Positions 5,968 through 14,900 of a DNA stretch of 17,742 nucleotides are shown here, piece after piece. Numbering within the stretch: the first letter of the stretch is position 1; each line of letters starts with the position of its first letter. The position numbers and the translations under genes were made by a program. A model generated the notes under the pieces. It made no database searches. It was not told the origin of the DNA and was given only the letters and a program-made list of their open reading frames with translations. Origin of the DNA: CAYNST01 sp964399955 (lineage in GTDB: Bacteria; Pseudomonadota; Gammaproteobacteria; Pseudomonadales; Cellvibrionaceae); contig CAYNST010000066.1 in the NCBI GenBank assembly GCA_964399955.1, forward strand, positions 1 through 17,742, in the 5' to 3' direction.

Positions 5968-8900
5968 TGCCTGCTGAGCTGCACTGCCCTTGCCCCGCCG
6001 CAACAGCGCCAGCCCCAACAAAGCCGCCAGCCAACCCAAACCCACCGCACCTCCGCCGCCTTTTATGCGGGCCTTTTTATACTCAAACATACCCGCCAGA
6101 GGTGTGGTGACGCTGTTGTCCGCCGTTTGCTGCTCCAGGGCATCGGAAGTGACGTCTACCGTCAGGCTCAGATTGTTGATGCGACCGTCGCCCACCAGGG
6201 TGAGGCTGAAGATCCGGGCGGAGCCCGCAGGCAGCGTGTCCAGACTGCACAGCACCTCCTCCGTATCTTTGTTTTCCCGGCAAGTGTCCGGCAGTGCCGC
6301 CACAGCTACACCGTCCGGCAACGGCAGTACCAGGCGAAGGTTGTGGGCGGGACCACCGCCTAAGTTGGTAACGGTAAAGTCGTAGGCAAAGTGGTAGCTA
6401 TCCTTGCGAACGGCCCGCGTTGTGGCACTGACAGCTAGATCCGCTGCTGCTCCCAAACCACCATCCTGCGCCGACAGGTAGATCTCTACCTGCTCTTCCG
6501 AATCCACGTAAATCAACACATCGGCCAAGCCGTCATTGTTCATGTCTTCCGACAGTAGCAGTGAAGAAGAGTGGTGCAGTATGGTATTGCTCAAGGCCCA
6601 GGTGCCGAGGTTGCCGGTGCCCCGGTAGAACTGGTGGCTGTTGTTAGTATTGGCCACCAGCAGATCCGCAAAGCCGTCGCCATCGAAATCCGCGACCTGC
6701 ACGCCCTTGGCGCTGGCCGTGCCCAGACGTACAACAGACTGCAGTTGATCATCTTCTCCGACACTGATGAGAGTCACGCCCGAAGCTTGCGCGGAGTTGT
6801 TTTGGTGGATGGTGCTGGCGATGATTTCTTCGCGACCGTCACCGTCCACATCAACCAGTTGTACCGCACTGACTCCCGCAATTGGCAGCTGCTGTACAAC
6901 CGTGAACTGCTGCCGTGCTACCGGCGCACCCGCGCCGTCACCCTCTGCCGGCTTGTTGACGCCGCTGCCCTCATCCAGACCAAAGCGTACCAGCTGCAGG
7001 GCGTCGCGGCTGGCAATAACCAGCCTGCCCGTCATGGGTGCATCCAAGGGCTGAGGCCGTAGCAAGGCGAAGTGCAAGATGGACGCTGGTGCGGTGAATA
7101 CCAGTGGCTCGATATCGAAGACGCCCTCGTTGCTCTCGTAGATATAGAGGCTGAAACCGCTGCCACCCAGAATGAGTTCCGGGAAGCCATCGGCGTTGAG
7201 GTCGCGCAATATCGCCTCCCGAGCGTGTGGCAGCACCATGCTGTCTGCCGCCGGGCTAAAAGTATCACCCCGGTCGTAATAGACCGCGCTGTTGTCACCA
7301 CTGCGGTTGACCACCACTATGTCGTCCAGACCGTCCAGGTCGATATCCATGACCCGCACTTGTTCGGTATAGCCACGGTTAGTGATCTCACCGATCACAG
7401 AGGACGTGCCAGTGATCAGGTCGTAGTCCAGCAATTTCATCGTGTCACCCAGGAGGGTGCCTGCGACCAGTTCCCGGCTGCCGTCGTTCAATAGATTGAT
7501 GCTTGCGAGCGCCGTCGCGTTACTGAGCCTAAAGGACAGGTTGCCCTGGCTGACGGCCTGGGCGCTGACACTCACATCGGTGATGGTCGCGGCAACCGGC
7601 TCCTGAGCCTGAGTCAGGCCAAGATTCACTATCAGGTCGCCGGTAGCGGCCGGTGTCAGTCGCAGGCGAAAGCTGCGGCTGGCGCCGGTGGTCAAACTGA
7701 CCGGACAGGTGAACGCACTGGCAGCCGAAGTACAGTTGGCCATCGACGCCGCGGCATCCAAACCTTCCAATGAGACAGCCAGGCTGGCATTGACCAGTGC
7801 AGCGCCTTTGTTATGGGTGAGGGTGATCAGCAGGTCCACCTTGTTGTCCACCAGGGCGGGCAAACCCTGCCATGTGGTGGTGATGCTGACGAGGGAGGTA
7901 TCCTGCTCCACCACCGTAAGGTTGTAGTTTTGGTCCACGGTGTACTCACCATCCTTGGCGCGCAGCACCACCGGTAGCGCACCGGTAGTGTTGAGTGGTG
8001 CTGTGCCGCTCAGGATATTTCCGGCCAGGGCCAACCATGTCGGTGCTTCCAACAACTCCAGGCTGACCACACTGTCCGGATCAATGACGCCTACGTCATA
8101 GCGGTAAGCCTCGCCCTCCAAAATGGAAAGCTCCGGCGTGGTGACAAAGCTCGGCGCATCGTTGACGGCCGCTACACTCAGGCTGACCGTCACCGGAGCG
8201 CTGTTGACCGTGCCGTCGGTGACGCGGTAGGTGAAGCTGTCGCTGCGGGTCTCGCTGCCATTATGCAGATAGCGGAAGCTGCCGGTTTCATTGAGTGTGA
8301 ATTCGCTCGCGTTGCGCGGCGCGCTCACCAGGACCGCCAGCAGCTTGTCACCATCGATATCGCTGTCGTTGGCCAACACGCCACTGGCGGCATCGGGTTG
8401 CAGCAACCCGCCTTCGTTAAGGCTGTAGCTGTCCGCCACTGCGATGGGCGGATCGTTCACATTCACCACTGTGATGTTGAAACTGCTGAGCATACTGGTG
8501 GTAGTGCCGTCGCTTACGCTGATAACAATATTGTTATAGGTTGCCACATCGCTGTTGCCGGGAGTGCCGGTGAAGGCCCCCGTGGTGGCGTCAAAGCTGG
8601 CCCAGGGCGGCAGGTTGGTAATGCTGTAGGTCAGTGTGGTGCCGGTATCCACATCCACTGCGGTAGGCATGAAGTTGTAACTGCCGTCCTGGTTGATGCT
8701 CGTCGGTGGGGTTCCGCTGATCGCCGGCGGATCATTGACGTTGATGACTTCGATGGCAAACGCGGGCAGTGCGGCGCTCAGCAAACCGTCGCTGACGCTG
8801 ATTACCATGCCACTGGCAAAGCCTACATCGCCATTTCCCGGTGACCCTGTTAGAGCGCCGGTGCGGGTATCAAAGCTGGCCCAGGCTGGCAAGTTGGTGA

Positions 8901-11900
8901 TACTAAAGGTCAGCGCGGTGTTGGGATCCACATCGCTGGCCACGGGGACAAAGCTGTAAGGGCTGTCCTGATAAACCTTGGCGCTTGGACTGCCGCTGAT
9001 TAGCGGTGCATCGTTGACCGGATTAATGATGAGGGTAACGGTGGCAGTGTTGGAGACTCCCCCTTCGTTATCCGCCACGGCATAGGTAAAGCTGTCGCTG
9101 CCAAAGTAGTTGGCCGCCGGGCTGTAAATGACCGTGCCGTCGCCAATGTCAGTGACGCTGCCGTGGCTCGGTTGCGCCACAATCACGACAGCGCCCAGGT
9201 CCAAGAAACCGTCCACGTCGCTGTCATTGGCGAGCAGGTCGATCACAACCTCGGTGTCTTCATCCGTGGTGGCGCTGCCATCGTTGGCCAATGGCTCGTC
9301 GTTGACCGCGTCCACGGTAATGGTCACCAGCGCCGGGTTGGACCAGGCCCCTTCGTTGTCCTGCACGCGATAGGTAAAGCTATCGCTGCCGTTGAAGTTT
9401 TCGTTGGGCGTGTAGACGATCGCGCCGGCCAGGGTATTGACACTGGTGCTGCCCTCCCCGGCTGCCGTTACCACCTGCACACTCGCAGGTACCAGGGCGC
9501 CGTCAATATCCGCGTCATTACCCAGCACATTGATGGTGTGGGCGGTATCTTCCAGCAGCACCGCTGTATCCGGGTTGGCCAGGGGGGCGTCGTTCACGCT
9601 GGTGACAGTGACTGTGACCGTGGCTTGGTTGGAGGTGCCGCCGTCGTTGTCCTGCACCACATAGGTGAAGGTATCGCTGCCGTGAAAATTGGCGGTCGGG
9701 GTATAGGTGATTACACCGGTCAGGGCGTCCACGCTGGTGGTGCCGTTGGCTGGATTGCTCAATACCTGCACGCGGGTGTTCTGCAAAGTACCGTCCACAT
9801 CGCTGTCATTGGCAAGCACGTCGATATCGACCGACTCATCCTCGGCCACAATGGCCGTATCCTTCGCCGCAACCGGCAGGTCATTTACCCCGGTGACGTT
9901 GACGATCACCGTCGCCACATTGGAGGTGGCGCCGTTCTGGTCGACAATGGTGTAGGAGAAGCTGTCGCTGCCGTTGTAATCCAAGTGCGGCGTGTAGAGC
10001 ACTTGCCCGTTCACCAGCTCCGCCGTGCCATGGGCAGGCGCCTGGACAATTACGATGCTGTTCGGGTCGACGCTGTCGCCCACATCAATGTCAGTGTCAT
10101 TCGCTGCCACATCAATGCTTACCGCATTGTCTTCCGGCGTATTGGCCAAATCCGCCACCGCCATCGGGGCGTCGTTCACTGGTGTGACGGTAATAGTGAC
10201 CGTCGCCACATTGGACAGAGCACTGAACACATCTTCCACGGCGTAGGTAAAGCTGTCGCTGCCGTTGAAGTTGGCCTTGGGTGTATAGGTGATCACCCCG
10301 GTGCCGGTGTTGACGCTGGTATTGCCGTTGAGGGGTGCAGTAACCACACTAACGCTGGCAGCGTTCAGTTCGCTGTCCAGGTCCGTGTCGTTGGTCAGCA
10401 CACGGATGTCCACCGCGTTGTCTTCCAGCACGGAGGCGCTATCAGGGCTGGCCACTGGTGCACTGTTGCTTACCTGAAAATTGAGCGTGGTCGCATTGCT
10501 GATACCCGCATAAACATTGCCCGCCGCGTCCACCAAAGCGGTGCTGGCGATCTGCAGGTAATAATTGTGGGTGGGGATCAGGTCGCGGGCGGAGTCCAGC
10601 GTCAGCACATTACCGCTGATGGCCACGCTGCTCACCGCAAAGGCTTCCACCACGGAATCATCCGCCGCATCGAACAGGGTCAGGTAGCCGGAACCGGCCA
10701 ATACGGGTTCGCTGAAGGTCAGCACCAGGTTGCTGTCAACTGCCGCATTGGCAGCGCCGTCGGCAGGTACGCTGCTGCTTAAGAGCGGTGCGGTTTGATC
10801 GAGTGTCGCAGTTGCGGTGATGGCACCGGCGGTATTGCCGGCGCTATCTGTGATCACCACGGACAAGGTCAAAGTGCCGTCTGCCAGGCCAGACAGGTCC
10901 AGGCCTGTGACGGCATCGGCGGCGGTAACCAGGGTGCCGTTGCCGGTGACGGGGGTGCCGCCGGAGCTGGTAATTGTGTAACTGTAAGTTGCACCCACTT
11001 CCCCACCGCTGAAGCTAAAGCCGGTATTGTCGGCATCTGCTGCGTTGAGGGTGGTATCGGCAAAGACCACCGACTGCCCGCCAGGTGCTGTGGCATCCAG
11101 GGTGGTACTGGCAGTAACCGCCGACGCTGCATTGCCCGCCGAATCGGTAACCACAACAGACAGGGTTAAAGTGCCATCATTAAGCGCGGTGAGATCAATA
11201 GCGGTTATTTGGTCGGTGGCCGTGGTGAAGCTGCCGCCGCCCGCCACGCTTGTGCCACCGCCAGAGCTGCTGATGGTGTAGGTGTATTGCGCCCCAATCT
11301 CCGCCGCCGCAAAAGTAAAGCTGGCGCTGGCTGCGGATCTGACGTTATAGACAGAGTCATCAAAACCTACGCTGTGGCCGCTGGGCTTGATGGTATCCAC
11401 GCTGGCATTGCTGCTGTCGACCGTTGTGGTGGCATTGCCCGCATCATCGGTGGCGGTCACGGACACATTTAAATTGTCCTCATCCAGGGCTCCGACCGGG
11501 GTGTAGGAGGCTGTCCAGCTACCCGAGCTGTTGTTGGCGACCACTGCTGCACCGCCACCGAAGCTGGTGAAGTTGACGGTGGCACTCACAATATCGGCAT
11601 TGCTGTCGCCGCTCGGGGTGTTATCCCAGGTGACGGTCACCGTATCGCCCGCTTTGAACACGTCACCCGTACCGGTGGCGCCGGACAGATTGATAGCACC
11701 ATCGCTGACGACAGGCACTTGATTGTCGATGCTTGCGTTATCGCTGCCGCTGACGGTGGTGACATTGCCCGTCGTATCCACGGCGGTAATCGCAACGTTA
11801 AGGCCGGCCGTATCCAGGCCACCGGCAACGACTGTGTAGGTCGCCGTCCACACGCCCGCGCTCTCGCTGGCGCTCACCGCCGCACCGCCACCAAACGCGC

Positions 11901-14900
11901 TGAAGTCGATAGTGACGGTGGCAGTATCGCCATTGTTGCTGCCGCTGTTGTCGCCGCTGATGCTGTTATTCCAAGTGGCGGTGATGGTGTCGCCTAATCT
12001 GTAAACCCCAGCCGTGCCGGTGGCACCGGACACACTGATATTGCCTGCCGTGACCAGGATGGCATCGCGGTCCACGCTGTGGGCGGTACCAGCGGTAAAC
12101 GCCGCCGCCAGATTACCGACCAGATCGGTTATGCCCGCGCCGGTGGTATCGAGCCGCAAGGTACCGGTGCCAGTAATGGCAGTAACGGTGACCGTCACAC
12201 CGGTGCCCGCAGCCGCCGATACGCTGGCGATGGTGCCTGCCGCCGTGCCGGTGGTGGTCAGGGCGAAGGCGTTGGTGGCTAAGCCGTAAACCGTATCGTC
12301 AAAGACCACATCGAAACTGACGTCGCCATCGGTTGGCGCTGCCTCGACCGGTGCCGAGCTGCTCACTGCAGGCGACGTGGGGTCGATCACCACTTCCAGC
12401 ATCGCAGACGCAGTCGAGGTATTGCCGGCGGCATCGGTGGCCGTCAAAGTAATTTCGTGGGTGCCTTCGGCCAGGGCGGTATCGGGTGTAAAGGTCCAGG
12501 CGCCGCTGCCATCGGCAGTGGTTGTGCCCAGAGTGCCATCCACGCTGGAAACAATCGCAACCGTGGCGTCAGCCTCGGCGGTACCGGTCAAGGTGGGTGT
12601 GGTGTCATTGGTCCTGTTATCGCTACTGGACTCGCCCGAATCCGACAGGGGGTCCAACACCGGTACGGCCGGCGCCATCGGCGCGTCCCGATCCACCGTA
12701 TGGGCAGACCCGGTAATGAACTCCGCTACATAACCGTTGGTATTGTTGCCATTGCCACTGGCATCGGTGATATCGGTCTCGCCATTGAGATCCAGCCGCA
12801 AGGTGCCGGTACCGGTAATGCCATTGACGGTCACCGTGACGCTGCTGCCGGAGGCCGCAGACACGCTGGCGATGGTAGCCGCTGCAGTTTGGGTAGCGGT
12901 CAGGGTAAAGTCGTCGATGGTGATATTGCTGGCCGTCTCATCCAAAGCAACAGCGAAGGCCATGCTCGCATCCCCTGCCCCGGGAGTGCCGCTGACGGTA
13001 ATACCGGTAACAACCGGCGGCGTGATATCCGCCACCGTGAAGTTCCAGGTTGTAGGATTGGTGATACCCGCAAACGCATTGCCTGCCAAATCGGTAAGCG
13101 CACCACTGGCAATCTGCACGTAATAACTCGCGTTTTCCAACAGGTTCGCGGTCAGGCCGATGGTCAGAGCCGCGTCCGTGATAGTTAACTGTTCATTAGG
13201 GTCGGTGACATCAATCGATGTGAAGAGAACATCATAGCTGTCGTAAATCGCAATAGTGCCAAGACCCAGGGCAATGTCTTCGCTAAGCGCGACAACCAGA
13301 TTGGCGCCAGGGGCTACAGCGGTTGCGTCATCCAGAGGGTTGAGACTGACCAGCTTGGGGACGACTGCATCCACCAGCACGCCAGTGGTAGAGCCCACTG
13401 AGTTGAGGGCCAGGTTCAGGTTATTGCCCGCCGCGTCCTGCAGGGTGCCGTTGTTGGTTTCCAGAGCGGTCAACTCTATGCCGTCTGCGTCATTGTCGCC
13501 CGTCTGTACCGTGTAGCTGAACACCAAAGCCGAGGTGGCTGTGCCGCCGGTGTAGACCGCGTAGCGAGTCTCGCCCCCTATACCCAAAACAATGCGCGGT
13601 ATGCCGCCGGTGGCGTCAACGGTGACCTTCTCACTGAGAGCAAGGGTAAAACTCAACACTTCGCCCGCGATGTATGTGGCGCTGCCGGGCACAGTGACGC
13701 TGGAGATGGTGGGAACCGCGCTGTCAATCACGTAATTGTTGGATGTGCTGGTGCCCAAACCGGTGTTACCCGCCGCATCATTCACGCCGGTGTTGTCGAG
13801 GGTTATCACATTGGTAGCGTCGTCCACGTTGGCGCTCGGCGTAAGGGTAGTTGTCCAGGAAATCCCGCCTTCAGAACTGCTCAACCCGCTAAGGCTGCCG
13901 TTCTCAACACTGAAATCGCCGATGGTCAGTCCGGTTATCGCCTCGTTGAAAGTGATGGTGACGAGAGACGTTTCACCACTAGCTAGCGCGGCATTTGCAA
14001 GCACGATTGTGGCTGTTGGGCGTGCCGTATCTATCGCATAGTTATTCGAGTCCGTTGTACCTGCACCCGCATTGCCTGCTGCATCTACCACCCCGGTGTT
14101 AATCAGCGTAATCAGGTTGGTGGCGTCGGTAACACTGGCCGCCGGGGTCAAAGTGGCCGTCCAGATAATACCGCCATTGCCGCTGCTGACCGCACTTAGA
14201 GTTCCGTTGGCAACGGTGAGATCCGCATTGGTGAAGCCCGATACAGCTTCACTGAAAGTGATAGTGATCAGCGAGATTTCTCCTACGCGCAGCGCTGTAT
14301 CAGCTACAACTATAGCGGCCGTTGGCGCTACAAGATCTACAGTGGCGTTACTGCTATCGGCCTGGGTTCTGGTATTGCCAGCATTATCCGTTGCCGTGAT
14401 TGACACATTGCCATTGTTAGTAGCCATGCCGCCCATAACAAGGGTATAACTGGCCGTCCAGGTGCCACTGCTGTTGCTTGCCACCACAGCTGAGCCACCA
14501 CCAAATTGACTGAAATCAACGGTAACGGAGCTGATGGTATCGCTGTTNNNNNNNNNNNNNNNNNNNNNNNNNNNNNNNNNNNNNNNNNNNNNNNNNNNNN
14601 NNNNNNNNNNNNNNNNNNNNNNNNNNNNNNNNNNNNNNNNNNNNNNNCTGATGGTATCGCTGTTGTCGTCGCCAAAGGCGGAGTTGTCCCAGCTGGCCGT
14701 GACGGTATCGCCAATTTTGTACGCGCCGCCGGTACCGGACGCACCGGAGATTCCTATGGCGGCATCGCTGACGGCCGGTGCGGTATTGCCGGCGAGACCA
14801 TAAGTGACCTTGCGCAGGGCCTGGTTGCTGTACTCAAGGATCAGCATGTCACCGTTGGACAGCTTCGCCACTTCGAACGGGTTAGCTAAATTCGCCGAGG

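Noticed and set aside
9163..10782. Long plus-strand open frame (539 codons) opposite the cadherin-like array
   Set aside because: It is antisense to a clear repeat-domain coding region. Its repetitive His/Val/Gly-rich sequence is what the complement of these repeats would encode.
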